A DNA stretch of 64,000 nt from Vibrio sp. UCD-FRSSP16_30 (GTDB taxonomy: Bacteria; Pseudomonadota; Gammaproteobacteria; Enterobacterales; Vibrionaceae). The notes beneath the pieces were generated by a model, which was not told the DNA's origin, ran no database searches, and saw nothing but the letters and a program-made list of their open reading frames with translations. The stretch covers positions 1 through 64,000 of the forward strand of contig NZ_LZFW01000057.1 of NCBI RefSeq assembly GCF_001676025.1, written 5' to 3'. A program made the translations under genes and the position numbers. This document shows positions 7,940 through 16,612 of this stretch, piece by piece (position 1 is the first letter of the stretch; the number at the start of each line of letters is the position of its first letter).

Positions 7940-9064
7940 CTACAACTGATTAAGCACGTTAACCAATAACACCAGTCTTGGCTCAATGGTATTGATCAGT
8001 AGATACTCTTTATCTGAATGAAGCCCCGCGCCTGATGGACCAAAACCATCAAGGGTTGGCGTGCCCACATTCGCGGTAAAGTTGCCATCAGATCCGCCAC
8101 CAGCATTTTCCCAATCATAAACAAGATCAAGCTTGTCCGCTTCTGCGCTGACCATAGTAATTAGCGCTTCTGTCTCGTCGGTTGGAATCATCGCCGGCTT
8201 AAATGCCAGACGTTTTACTTCAACACTCGCGCCCGCTTCAAAAGGATTTTCCGCCATGTTCAGCAGTGTGTTGTGAATCACTTGTGCTTCTTCGTTATTC
8301 CAAAAACGTAAATCCACAATTGCTTGTGTGTAGTCAGGTACTACGTTAACCGCAACCCCACCTTTAACTGTGCCCACATTCATAGTGGTGCCCGTTTCTA
8401 GGTTGACTAGATTTTTAATGGCTAATGCCCAGTGGCTAAATTCATAAATAGCGGACACACCATCTTGCAAGGCGGAACCTGCATGAGAGGCTACACCATT
8501 AAAGGTTAATTCATACTTAGCATTCCCTTTACGAGAACGAATTAAGTTACCGTTAGCACGCGAGGCTTCACACACCAACACTTTGCTACTTTTACGAGCC
8601 AGTGTTTCCACCCACTCTCTTGAGTAACGAGAACCGATTTCTTCATCGCAGTTAAGGGCAATGACAATAGACAGCTTTTCTTTTTGTGCTTGTGGCAGCA
8701 TTTGCAATGCATACCAAGCACTTAAAATGCCCGACTTCATATCAGTAACACCCGGGCCGTAAATCTTTTCATCATCACGAGTTAACGGACGTTTTGCCAC
8801 CGTGCCATCAGGAAATACCGTATCCATATGACCACATAGCATCACGTCATAATGCTCAGCATTGGGCTTGTTAGTGATCTCTAAACATGGACCAGCATCA
8901 TGATGAATATTATGTCTAACAACGTGAAAACCAATGCTTTCAAACATTGGTGCTAACACGTCAGCAACCTTAGCCACCCCTTGCGGATTGTGACTGCCAC
9001 AATCGATATTTACCAAGTTTGAAAGCTGCTCTATATAGGTATCTAGATTAAAAGAAATTGTCAT
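7940..9064 (-). CDS. M20-family metallopeptidase (carboxypeptidase G2-like)
   Basis: A 374-residue zinc aminoacylase/carboxypeptidase. Metal and catalytic residues are visible: GHMDTVFPDG (His79, Asp81), GPGVTDMKSG (bridging Asp108), NCDEEIGS (Glu141/Glu142) and a C-terminal GAGLHSDKEY (His ligand). The dimerisation domain lies in between. Absence of a signal peptide suggests a cytoplasmic enzyme. It lies 60 bp downstream of a DcuC gene, so a substrate such as an N-acylated or peptide-bound aspartate is conceivable; this is inference. GAGGTAATT precedes the ATG. Confidence 0.85.
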   Translation of the reverse strand: MTISFNLDTYIEQLSNLVNIDCGSHNPQGVAKVADVLAPMFESIGFHVVRHNIHHDAGPCLEITNKPNAEHYDVMLCGHMDTVFPDGTVAKRPLTRDDEKIYGPGVTDMKSGILSAWYALQMLPQAQKEKLSIVIALNCDEEIGSRYSREWVETLARKSSKVLVCEASRANGNLIRSRKGNAKYELTFNGVASHAGSALQDGVSAIYEFSHWALAIKNLVNLETGTTMNVGTVKGGVAVNVVPDYTQAIVDLRFWNNEEAQVIHNTLLNMAENPFEAGASVEVKRLAFKPAMIPTDETEALITMVSAEADKLDLVYDWENAGGGSDGNFTANVGTPTLDGFGPSGAGLHSDKEYLLINTIEPRLVLLVNVLNQL

Positions 9065-9073
9065 AATTACCTC

Positions 9074-9104
9074 GAAAAAAGCTCCTCGAAAGAAGAGCTT
9101 TTAT
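9074..9104 (-). terminator. Hairpin with T run between dcuC and the M20 gene
   Basis: AAAAGCTC / GAGCTTTT stem followed on the minus strand by six T, directly before the M20 ribosome site. It would reduce rather than abolish expression of the downstream gene. Confidence 0.6.
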
Positions 9105-9124
9105 GAATGATTTTCCTATGCCGA

Positions 9125-10492
9125 TTACACTGTCATTGGAACTAAGAAAACAGTACCTGCAATCACAGTGGCTAGGCCACACAATACTGGCACACTGGTA
9201 CGTTTTACCACTTCAAATGGACTGATTTTAGCCATACCAGAGGTTGCCACGATGACGCCAGATACAGGTGAAATGGTACGACCTAGGTTAGACGCTTGAA
9301 GCATTGGGATAATAAGAAACGCAGGGTTAATGCCCATTTTACCAGCAAGAGCAGGGGCTAATTCTACAAACGCATAGAAAGGTGCATTACCTGAACCTGT
9401 GGCAATCGCTGCTGCAACCGTCAAACCAGTAAGCAATAGCATTAATGCTACAGCGCCTGCGCCTGCATGGTCAGCAAGGTGAATCAGATGATCAATTGCG
9501 CCAATAGACATTAAGCCTTGGGCAAATACACCAGCGGCAACCAATAGCATCACCACGCCTTTAAAGGCATCTGCCATACCGTTATAGCATGAGTCTAAAT
9601 CTTCTAGAGTGCGCTTACCGTCAAAGCGTTTCACGATGTAATCAACAACAGCACTGATGAAGATAGATAAAACGACAATAGTATAAATATCCAAAGACAG
9701 ACCCGGAATGGTACGGCCATTAAATAGAAAAACACCGAAGATAGGTAAGAAAGGCAGTACCGCATAAAATGTCGGAGCCGTCACTTTCATATCAGAAAGG
9801 TCAACTTTCTCCATTGGAGTATTTTCTTTTTTATCTAAGTATTTATTCCAGAAGAATGCCGCAGCAGACATCACAATGATGGCGCAGATAGAAACAGGCA
9901 GTACGGTTTGCACAGCAAACACATCCAAAGCCATACCCGATTTTTCCGCCGCCACTACAACATCACCCGAAGTTGGTGACAAGATAATTGCCGCAGGCGA
10001 TGCACATACCGCTACTGCTGCCGGGCGAGAAATACCCATCGCAGTCATCATTGGGAATAGTGTTGCCATTAATAGCACACCCAAACCAGTTGCAGAGCTC
10101 ACAGCCAAAGACATTAAACAGGCCACAATATAAGCAGCCACTAACAATACATAAGGCGATTTGATAACAGAAAGGGGTTTAGAAAACTGTTTTACCACTA
10201 CATTGTTAGCACCAATGTGGGTCATGTAAGCTGCAAAACCACATAACAACATGATCTGTAGACCTAAACCACCGCCTCGATACTGAAGCATATACTTCAC
10301 AAACTCTAAAGCATCGGTAAATGTATTCCCTGTTGATGCTACTTTTGCTGGTAATACTGTATGTCCCAGTAAACCAGTTAAAATAAGTAACGATATACCC
10401 GCGACAAGTAATATACCTGCGGCTCGATAACCTTTAATTATAAAATAACCAACTGCGATGGTAATAACCAACCCAATAAGAAGCTCTAGCAT
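9125..10492 (-). CDS. dcuC: C4-dicarboxylate transporter DcuC
   Basis: A 455-residue inner-membrane carrier with about 12 hydrophobic helices. It matches DcuC along its whole length: GLQIMLLCGFAAYMTHIGAN, SLAVSSATGLGVLLMATLFP, ASPAAIILSPTSGDVV, ATGSGNAPFYAFVE and LQASNLGRTISPVSGV. DcuC exports succinate and exchanges C4-dicarboxylates during anaerobic growth in enterobacteria. Start: GAGG 9-10 nt upstream of the ATG. A CRP-like half-symmetric site lies upstream. The pairing with an M20 peptidase instead of aspartase or fumarase genes is unusual. Confidence 0.93.
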   Translation of the reverse strand: MLELLIGLVITIAVGYFIIKGYRAAGILLVAGISLLILTGLLGHTVLPAKVASTGNTFTDALEFVKYMLQYRGGGLGLQIMLLCGFAAYMTHIGANNVVVKQFSKPLSVIKSPYVLLVAAYIVACLMSLAVSSATGLGVLLMATLFPMMTAMGISRPAAVAVCASPAAIILSPTSGDVVVAAEKSGMALDVFAVQTVLPVSICAIIVMSAAAFFWNKYLDKKENTPMEKVDLSDMKVTAPTFYAVLPFLPIFGVFLFNGRTIPGLSLDIYTIVVLSIFISAVVDYIVKRFDGKRTLEDLDSCYNGMADAFKGVVMLLVAAGVFAQGLMSIGAIDHLIHLADHAGAGAVALMLLLTGLTVAAAIATGSGNAPFYAFVELAPALAGKMGINPAFLIIPMLQASNLGRTISPVSGVIVATSGMAKISPFEVVKRTSVPVLCGLATVIAGTVFLVPMTV

Positions 10493-10860
10493 ATTAATAA
10501 ACCTCAGTGATATTTAACTACCACTACAAATTACCAGAGCTTTACCAGAGATAAAGGGGGTCAAATCAATGTTAGATACATTTATCTCGAGATTTTTTAC
10601 ATTTAGTTACTTTTGTGATTTATTTCAATTCTCAACCATTCCGACGAAACATAATCAAAACAATAAGCCACCCGAATAACCACAAAAACAAAACAACAAC
10701 CAACTATATTAGTTAACATAATAGCAACCAAAGTGAGTCTTAAATATATAGAGACTGATTTCTATTGCATTTATTGCCTATATTAAAAGTGCATTTTTAA
10801 TATATTACCCATTCGACTAATCAACATCGCACTCACGACTGCCCTAGGCAAACGCATGAC
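10493..10860. other. Upstream region of dcuC
   Basis: AT-rich region of about 370 bp that should hold the dcuC promoter (minus strand). TGTGA-N6-TCAAT at 10614-10629 matches the CRP consensus in 9 of 10 positions. No gene recognised. Confidence 0.4.
10614..10629. promoter_or_regulatory. Candidate CRP site upstream of dcuC
   Basis: TGTGATTTATTTCAAT, i.e. TGTGA-N6-TCAAT (consensus TGTGA-N6-TCACA), about 120 bp before the dcuC start. Plausible for a dicarboxylate transporter but based on one motif only. Confidence 0.3.
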
Positions 10861-11016
10861 TGAACACTTATCGACCAATCATGTGCATCATCTCCACAAG
10901 ACGCCGTGAAATCATCCTTGATGGCTTCATTGTGGCATCCATGCCACAAACTCATGTTACAAAGGCTTGTTCCGATAATGCACATAATTTTGTTCAAATA
11001 ACGTTCGTGATCTCAC
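10861..11016 (+). repeat. Direct repeat copy 1, upstream of cobO
   Basis: This 156-bp copy begins TGAACACTTATC and ends GATCTCAC. It is nearly identical to 11734-11876 over its first 90 bases, then diverges, with a 13-bp insertion (CTCATGTTACAAA). It contains the perfect inverted repeat TTGTGGCAT-CC-ATGCCACAA. The two copies bracket the cobO gene. Confidence 0.9.
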
Positions 11017-11068
11017 CCTGCACGACTGCCCCTATAAAATGTGTCTCATTACAAGATCATCTCTTTTC

Positions 11069-11078
11069 TGTCGCGACA
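11069..11078. promoter_or_regulatory. Palindrome in the cobO promoter region
   Basis: TGTCGCGACA is a perfect 10-bp palindrome 46 bp before the cobO start; it overlaps the spacer of a weak TTTCTG-17-TATCAT promoter-like pair. Possible operator; no regulator is known to me. Confidence 0.25.
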
Positions 11079-11123
11079 AACTGTGTTTATCATAGTCCTA
11101 GACCGCAAAACAAAGGAAGCGTA

Positions 11124-11720
11124 ATGACTCAAGCACAGGATCGTCACCAACAGCGTCAGCAAAAACTCAAAGAAAAAGTTGATGCCAGAATCGCAGAAGC
11201 AACCGAAGAAAAGGGACTGTTACTGGTTATCACCGGTAATGGCAAAGGAAAATCAACCTCAGGCTTTGGTACGGTAGCTCGCGCCGTCGGTCATGGGTTT
11301 CAATGTGGTGTGGCTCAGTTTATTAAAGGCACTTGGGACAACGGAGAGCGTAACCTGCTAGAAAAGCTTGGGGTTGCCTTTCATGTGATGTCTACAGGCT
11401 TTACTTGGAACACTCAAGATAAAGAATCAGATACCCTAGCGGCTCAGCAAGTGTGGACTGAGTGTAAAGCCATGCTACAAGACCCAAGCCTTGATGTGGT
11501 GCTATTAGATGAGCTGACTTATATGGTGAGCTATGATTACATTGACTTAGATGAGGTGCTTAACGCTCTTAAACAGCGCCCAAGCCAACAATCAGTCATC
11601 ATTACCGGTCGCGGCGCGCACCGTTCAATTATAGAACTGGCTGATACCGTTTCCGAAGTGCGTAATGTAAAGCATGCTTTTGAATCTGGAATTAAAGCCC
11701 GCAAAGGGGTCGATTGGTAG
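11124..11720 (+). CDS. cobO: Corrinoid adenosyltransferase CobO/BtuR
   Basis: A 198-residue enzyme that transfers the adenosyl group of ATP to cob(I)alamin, making coenzyme B12. The P-loop GNGKGKSTSGFGT is at about residues 38-50, followed by AQFIKGTWDNGE, LLDELTYMVSYDY and the C-terminal ITGRGAHRSIIELAD. The ATG at 11124 is chosen because AAAGGAAG lies 5 nt upstream and the product begins at the family's usual point; the 81-codon in-frame extension upstream runs through a repeat and is not coding. No other cobalamin genes are adjacent, which suggests salvage. It is enclosed by direct repeats. Confidence 0.93.
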   Translation: MTQAQDRHQQRQQKLKEKVDARIAEATEEKGLLLVITGNGKGKSTSGFGTVARAVGHGFQCGVAQFIKGTWDNGERNLLEKLGVAFHVMSTGFTWNTQDKESDTLAAQQVWTECKAMLQDPSLDVVLLDELTYMVSYDYIDLDEVLNALKQRPSQQSVIITGRGAHRSIIELADTVSEVRNVKHAFESGIKARKGVDW

Positions 11721-11733
11721 GCTGAACGAGGAG

Positions 11734-11876
11734 TGAACACTTATCAACCCATCATGTGCATCATCTCCACAAGACGCCGTGAAATCATCCTTGATGGCTT
11801 CATTGTGGCATCCATGCCACAAAGACTTGCTCCTATAATGCACATGATTTTGTTCTAATAACGCTGGAGATCTCAC
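11734..11876 (+). repeat. Direct repeat copy 2, downstream of cobO
   Basis: 143-bp copy of the repeat at 10861-11016, offset 873 bp, lacking the 13-bp insertion. The TTGTGGCAT-CC-ATGCCACAA palindrome is preserved. Confidence 0.9.
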
Positions 11877-11918
11877 TCTGAGTCGATTGGTAATCGGTTA
11901 TCACTGAGTACAAATTAA

Positions 11919-11953
11919 AGAAGCCGAGCTAACATAATGTTATCTCGGCTTTC
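11919..11953. terminator. Bidirectional terminator between cobO and asmA
   Basis: AAGCCGAG / CTCGGCTT stem extended by TAACAT / ATGTTA, between convergent genes. Confidence 0.75.
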
Positions 11954-11995
11954 TCGTTTTATACCCGATTAAATTAATGGCTTAATCGTGATTAA

Positions 11996-14338
11996 TTAAA
12001 ACAGTTTCTTCAATAAAGAATCGGCCATTTTCTTGGTGTCATTGCTGTCAGCGCTATCACCAAACAGTTTTTTAAGTCCACGCTCAGCTTCTTTCTTAGC
12101 CTTTTCTTCCAACTTTTTCTTATTTTTTTCAAGCTCTTGTTGTTGCAATGCCGCCAAATCTAAACTGACTTTAGGGCTTGCCCAACTGCCTTTAATGCGT
12201 AGTGGAATCGTCAAATCCGTCAAGTCATCAATTGTTTGACCGCCCTGACCTTCTAGCGAACCTACCACTGATGTTTTAGACAAAATATCCATGGTCTCAA
12301 CCAAGTAGTTAGCATTACCACTTGCTTTGATACGCAACAACGGTGATTGCACTGAAACATTCGATAATGTCGCAACGCCCTTATTTAACTTAACCAGTGC
12401 ATCCATTGAACTAAAGTCTGTTTTCTTAGGTTCATTGTCTGCCGGCACTTTCTCGCCCTTAAATTTGGCATAGTTAGTACGAATAAGTTGCGCCACGTTA
12501 ATGCCATTAATCGCACCATCGGCAAATTTCACTTGCACAGTACCTGCCAAATGCTTCTTAAGCTCATCTGGAATCAAGCTTTTTCCGCGCAGATCAACAT
12601 CAATATTACCCGTACCTTCCAAAGTGTTGTTATCGGCAACATCCACCAGCAATGGGCCTACTTGGACATTTTTTACTTTGGCATCAATGTCATAAGTTGC
12701 GACTGGATTTTTTGCGTTAATCACCGCTTTAGCATTAATGCTGCCTTTATAAAGATTGGCTTTGAGTGCTCGTAAATTAAATACGCCGTCTTTAATTGCA
12801 ATATCGGTATAAGCATTTTGCAGTTTGGCATTATTTGCTTGGAGTTTATCAATGCGAATGTTGCCGGCAACATCAACCGTTTTCAGTACCGATAAATCAG
12901 GTTCAGTAGCAGGCGATGAAGTTTGCGCGGTTGAATTTGATGCAGCCTCTGCCGATGGCGTTGCTTCACTCGTTGTTTGAGTTGCTGTCCATTCATCAAC
13001 ATTGATTTGTGGACTGTGCAGTTTAAAGCGGACTTTAGGAATATCGGCCAGTACTACGCTAGCACTGCCATCAAGATTTAAATCATTAGCGGAGAATTTC
13101 TTGAGTAGTAATGATAATTTGTTGTGAGTTAAATCAAATGCAATATCTGAATTCATTGCCAAAGTTATCGGGTTTTGTGGCAGTGTCTCCCCAGCTACTT
13201 TACCTTTCACATTAAGGCCGTCGACGTTCACTTTCGATATTTTTTCATCGACCTTTAAACTGCCCATCAATACTAGATTGGCATCGAGATCAGCTGCTCG
13301 CCCTTTTAACCCCACTTGAAAAGCGCCAGGCTCACCAAGAATGAAGGTCGATAAACTCAGCTTAATCGACTCCATATTAAGATCTTTACCTTTTAATGGG
13401 GTTTCTAACTCAAAGTCTTTGATGGCAAAGGTAGCCATATCTTGTTGCAGTAGCGCTTTGGTTGAGCTGGTAATATCAAATTCATTACCCGCCGCTACGC
13501 CTTCTGCGGTTAGCGATATATTTGCCCAAGAATCTAACTTAAATTGGTCTACCTTCACTTCAAACTGACTTAAATTAAAATCTGGTTGAGAAAAGCTACC
13601 GTTTAACTCAACGTCTTTGACTTGATGGTCGATAAATTTAGCATCGGTTTTGGCGTTGGCTTTACCTGAAATGGCAAATTTTTGCTGATTATTTACACCA
13701 GAGAAGCTAAAACTGATTGGCGTCCACTGATCAAACTCAAAGCTGTTCACACTGACATTCACGTTCTCTAGTTTCGTGTACAGTGAGTTCTGATCGTCTT
13801 TAATTTCTAAAAGGGCGTCTTTAATATCGACCCCAGCTAAAGAAATAGTCCAAGGTTCTGCTTGTGATTGAGTGTCACTGTTTTGCGTAGATGCAGTGTT
13901 GTCTTCTGGAGGCTCAGAGTTTGCGTCTGTTGACTCAGTTTGCTTAGTGCCTGTTAAAGCATCAAGGTTGCTGGAGCCATCAGCGTGAGTTTCCATATAA
14001 AATTGCGCGCCAATTAAAGTCACGTTACCAATTTTAAGCTCTTTACTAAGAAGTGGCAGAACCGAGATATCCAGGCCAACCTGCTCAACTTTTAGCATGT
14101 TTGGGGCGGTAAAGCCTTCAGGGTTACTCAAGGTTGTTTTACCAAGGGAGAATCCAATCGAGGGGAAAAACTGCCAGCCGATATCACCATCAATGGTCAA
14201 ATCTAAATGGGTTTGCTTTTTTGTTTGCTCAACCAGCATTGGTTTAAACTGATTGGGATCAACAAATACCAATAGCGCCACCACTGCAAGTATCACAAGC
14301 ACGATTGGCGTGACGATAAATAGTGAAATCTTCTTCAT
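11996..14338 (-). CDS. asmA: AsmA-family protein
   Basis: A 780-residue inner-membrane-anchored periplasmic protein. It has one N-terminal transmembrane helix (residues about 4-24, ISLFIVTPIVLVILAVVALL) followed by FVDPNQFKP, the typical AsmA opening. A long beta-rich repeat region follows, with low-complexity linkers (about residues 130-165 and 455-485). The C-terminal AsmA domain carries RIKASGNANYLVETMDI and LRIKGSWASPKVSLD, and the protein ends in a Lys/Glu-rich coiled tail. The family is related to bridge-like lipid transfer proteins and affects outer-membrane assembly. ATG 14338 is favoured by AGGGAAG 5 nt upstream. Confidence 0.9.
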   Translation of the reverse strand: MKKISLFIVTPIVLVILAVVALLVFVDPNQFKPMLVEQTKKQTHLDLTIDGDIGWQFFPSIGFSLGKTTLSNPEGFTAPNMLKVEQVGLDISVLPLLSKELKIGNVTLIGAQFYMETHADGSSNLDALTGTKQTESTDANSEPPEDNTASTQNSDTQSQAEPWTISLAGVDIKDALLEIKDDQNSLYTKLENVNVSVNSFEFDQWTPISFSFSGVNNQQKFAISGKANAKTDAKFIDHQVKDVELNGSFSQPDFNLSQFEVKVDQFKLDSWANISLTAEGVAAGNEFDITSSTKALLQQDMATFAIKDFELETPLKGKDLNMESIKLSLSTFILGEPGAFQVGLKGRAADLDANLVLMGSLKVDEKISKVNVDGLNVKGKVAGETLPQNPITLAMNSDIAFDLTHNKLSLLLKKFSANDLNLDGSASVVLADIPKVRFKLHSPQINVDEWTATQTTSEATPSAEAASNSTAQTSSPATEPDLSVLKTVDVAGNIRIDKLQANNAKLQNAYTDIAIKDGVFNLRALKANLYKGSINAKAVINAKNPVATYDIDAKVKNVQVGPLLVDVADNNTLEGTGNIDVDLRGKSLIPDELKKHLAGTVQVKFADGAINGINVAQLIRTNYAKFKGEKVPADNEPKKTDFSSMDALVKLNKGVATLSNVSVQSPLLRIKASGNANYLVETMDILSKTSVVGSLEGQGGQTIDDLTDLTIPLRIKGSWASPKVSLDLAALQQQELEKNKKKLEEKAKKEAERGLKKLFGDSADSNDTKKMADSLLKKLF

Positions 14339-14516
14339 CTTTTCTTCCCTGTAACCTGAATTTTCCATGCGTCTTTGAGCGATTATCCACCGTTTATGCA
14401 GACGCTAGACATAAAAAATGGCACTGCTGTGCCATTTAATTCTTAACCATAATTCACTGCTTGTATGTAGGCAGCCAATGATAAATTTTCTAAACTGACA
14501 ACTCAGTCATAAATTA

Positions 14517-15158
14517 CTAAGATTTCAGCAATTTAGCAATATGAGCTTTCAATACATCAATGGCAATTCGGTTTTTACCGCCACGAGGAACAATGATGTC
14601 CGCGTATTGCTTTGATGGCTCAATAAACTGCATAAACATAGGACGAACCGTCTTTTGGTATTGCTCTAATACCGATTCCATCGTGCGTCCACGCTCTTCT
14701 ACATCACGCTTCACGCGGCGAAGCAGACAAATATCCAGTGGCGTATCCATAAAGACACTTGCGTGCATTAGGTTACGCAAGCGTGGATCGGTTAGCAGTA
14801 AAATACCTTCTAAGATGATCACTTTCTTAGGAGCCATGGTTTTCGTATTTTGTGTACGCGTGTGTTCGGTATAGCTGTACTCTGGTACTTCAGCCGCTTC
14901 GCCATTGGTTAATTGCTGAAGGTGCTCACACAATAAATCATGGTCTAACGCCTGAGGATGGTCGTAGTTAGTTTTTACACGCTCTTCCATGCTCAGATGA
15001 CTTTGATCACTGTAGTATCTGTCTTCCGTGATAACTCCAATCTGATCTGGACCAACTTTGGCGCGTAGCTCGTTATAGATGGTACTTGCAATCAAGCTCT
15101 TACCAGACGCAGAGGCGCCGGCTATGCCGATGATGACACATTGATTTTTTTCAGACAT
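14517..15158 (-). CDS. udk: Uridine kinase
   Basis: A 213-residue pyrimidine salvage kinase that makes UMP from uridine and CMP from cytidine. The P-loop [11 protein letters not shown] lies at residues 11-21. [23 protein letters not shown] and the LID-region arginines ([12 protein letters not shown]) are as in the family, and the length matches. AGGGTTAATGA precedes the ATG. It lies next to mrp and the divergent metG, the usual gammaproteobacterial neighbours. Confidence 0.96.
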   Translation of the reverse strand: MSEKNQCVIIGIAGASASGKSLIASTIYNELRAKVGPDQIGVITEDRYYSDQSHLSMEERVKTNYDHPQALDHDLLCEHLQQLTNGEAAEVPEYSYTEHTRTQNTKTMAPKKVIILEGILLLTDPRLRNLMHASVFMDTPLDICLLRRVKRDVEERGRTMESVLEQYQKTVRPMFMQFIEPSKQYADIIVPRGGKNRIAIDVLKAHIAKLLKS

Positions 15159-15214
15159 TCATTAACCCTAACAAAAACAGATATAAAACTGGGTAATTAT
15201 AGAGACGGATAATC

Positions 15215-15279
15215 TTTGATACCAGAACTAACATAATAATCATTCAAGATTGAACGTAAATTATCCAACTGGTATCAAA
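15215..15279. repeat. Inverted repeat between mrp and udk
   Basis: Perfect 11-bp arms TTTGATACCAG / CTGGTATCAAA separated by 43 bp. It resembles the ATACCA-N-TGGTAT hairpins at 47369-47403 and 50632-50667. Confidence 0.7.
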
Positions 15280-15298
15280 TACTCAACAAACTCTTTAA

Positions 15299-16372
15299 TT
15301 ATTTTACTTCAACAAAACTAATTCGCTCAGGCTGAGGCTTGCCGTGCCAGAATAATCGGCTCACCACTTGCTCGGCAAGATCCAGATAACCTTGCGCTTG
15401 CTCGGCTGATTCAGGGTTAACCACTGATGGAACGCCCTGATCAATATCACGACGAACGTTAAGATGCAGTGGCAATTGAGCGAGCACAGAGATGCCTTTT
15501 TCAGCGGCTAATTTTACCGCGCCGCCACTGCCAAAAATATCTTCATGAGAACCACAGTTACTACAAACGTGATAGCTCATATTTTCAACCAGACCTAACA
15601 CGCCCACATCCGCTTTATCAAACATAGCAATACCTTTAATTGCATCCGCTAAAGCAAGATCTTGAGGCGTAGTGACCACTAACGCACTGGTTAATGGAAT
15701 ATCTTGAGATAAGGTCAACTGCAAATCACCTGTACCCGGTGGCATGTCGATAATTAGGTAGTCAAGCTCTGGCCACTGAGTCTCTTTTAGCAACTGCATC
15801 AACGCCTTTGATGCCATAGGGCCGCGCCATACTGCCGCGTCATCACGAGAAATAAGATAGCCGATAGACTGAGTAAATACGCCATGCGCTTCTAATGGTT
15901 TCATCCATTTATTGTCGATGACTTCTAAAGAGTGTCCCACTGTGCCAAACATCAGTGGAATCGATGGGCCATACACATCCGCATCTAATACACCCACTGT
16001 CGCGCCTTGTTTGGCGATAGCTAACGCAAGGTTTGCGGTTGTAGTAGATTTGCCCACGCCACCTTTAGCGGACGTGACTGCAATGATGTTTTTAATGGTG
16101 CTAAGAGAGCTCGGCACTTTGGTTTGTAATGGACGCACGCGCGCTGAAACATAAAAAGTATATTCTTCCCATACCGCTGGCGCGTCAGTATCCGATATCC
16201 ACTGACCTAATGCTTGAGTCAAAGACTCGACTAAAAAGGGAATCTCTACATCGATGGCTTTTTGTTTATCATTAATCGTTACAACACCTTGGGTTGCGGC
16301 CCATTCTGCCACCAATAGTGGATGTTGAAACTGATTTAACCAAGCGTGCAGTTGTTGTGTTTTGTCGTTCAT
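15299..16372 (-). CDS. apbC: Fe-S cluster carrier ATPase Mrp/ApbC
   Basis: A 357-residue cytoplasmic P-loop protein that binds and transfers iron-sulfur clusters. The deviant Walker A TSAKGGVGKST is at about 100-110, the Walker B region is LIIDMPPGTGD, and the cluster-binding CSNCGSHEDIFG lies near the C-terminus. An N-terminal MIP18-like domain covers residues 1-75. AAGGG lies 7-8 nt before the ATG. It is divergent from metG. Confidence 0.95.
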   Translation of the reverse strand: MNDKTQQLHAWLNQFQHPLLVAEWAATQGVVTINDKQKAIDVEIPFLVESLTQALGQWISDTDAPAVWEEYTFYVSARVRPLQTKVPSSLSTIKNIIAVTSAKGGVGKSTTTANLALAIAKQGATVGVLDADVYGPSIPLMFGTVGHSLEVIDNKWMKPLEAHGVFTQSIGYLISRDDAAVWRGPMASKALMQLLKETQWPELDYLIIDMPPGTGDLQLTLSQDIPLTSALVVTTPQDLALADAIKGIAMFDKADVGVLGLVENMSYHVCSNCGSHEDIFGSGGAVKLAAEKGISVLAQLPLHLNVRRDIDQGVPSVVNPESAEQAQGYLDLAEQVVSRLFWHGKPQPERISFVEVK

Positions 16373-16612
16373 TGATGTTTCCCTTTTGCTGATATGCCTT
16401 ACATATTAGCGTGAATTTTTGCTTCATCTCATTAAGTTGGGCTAGATAGACACAAATCAAGGGCTCATTTTGTTGTTTTGCGTGCAATATTATCCAAACA
16501 TAAGTATTGAAAGTGAAACTAGCAGCGATTTATCCGCGAGATGCTTTTCGTTATCGCTAGCTTGCGGTAATATTAGCGGTTAGAAATTTATCCTATCTGC
16601 GAAATGTTAAGT

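Noticed and set aside
10881..11123. 81-codon in-frame extension of CobO
   Set aside because: It runs through the direct repeat, lacks a ribosome site, and the downstream ATG has AAAGGAAG and the family N-terminus.
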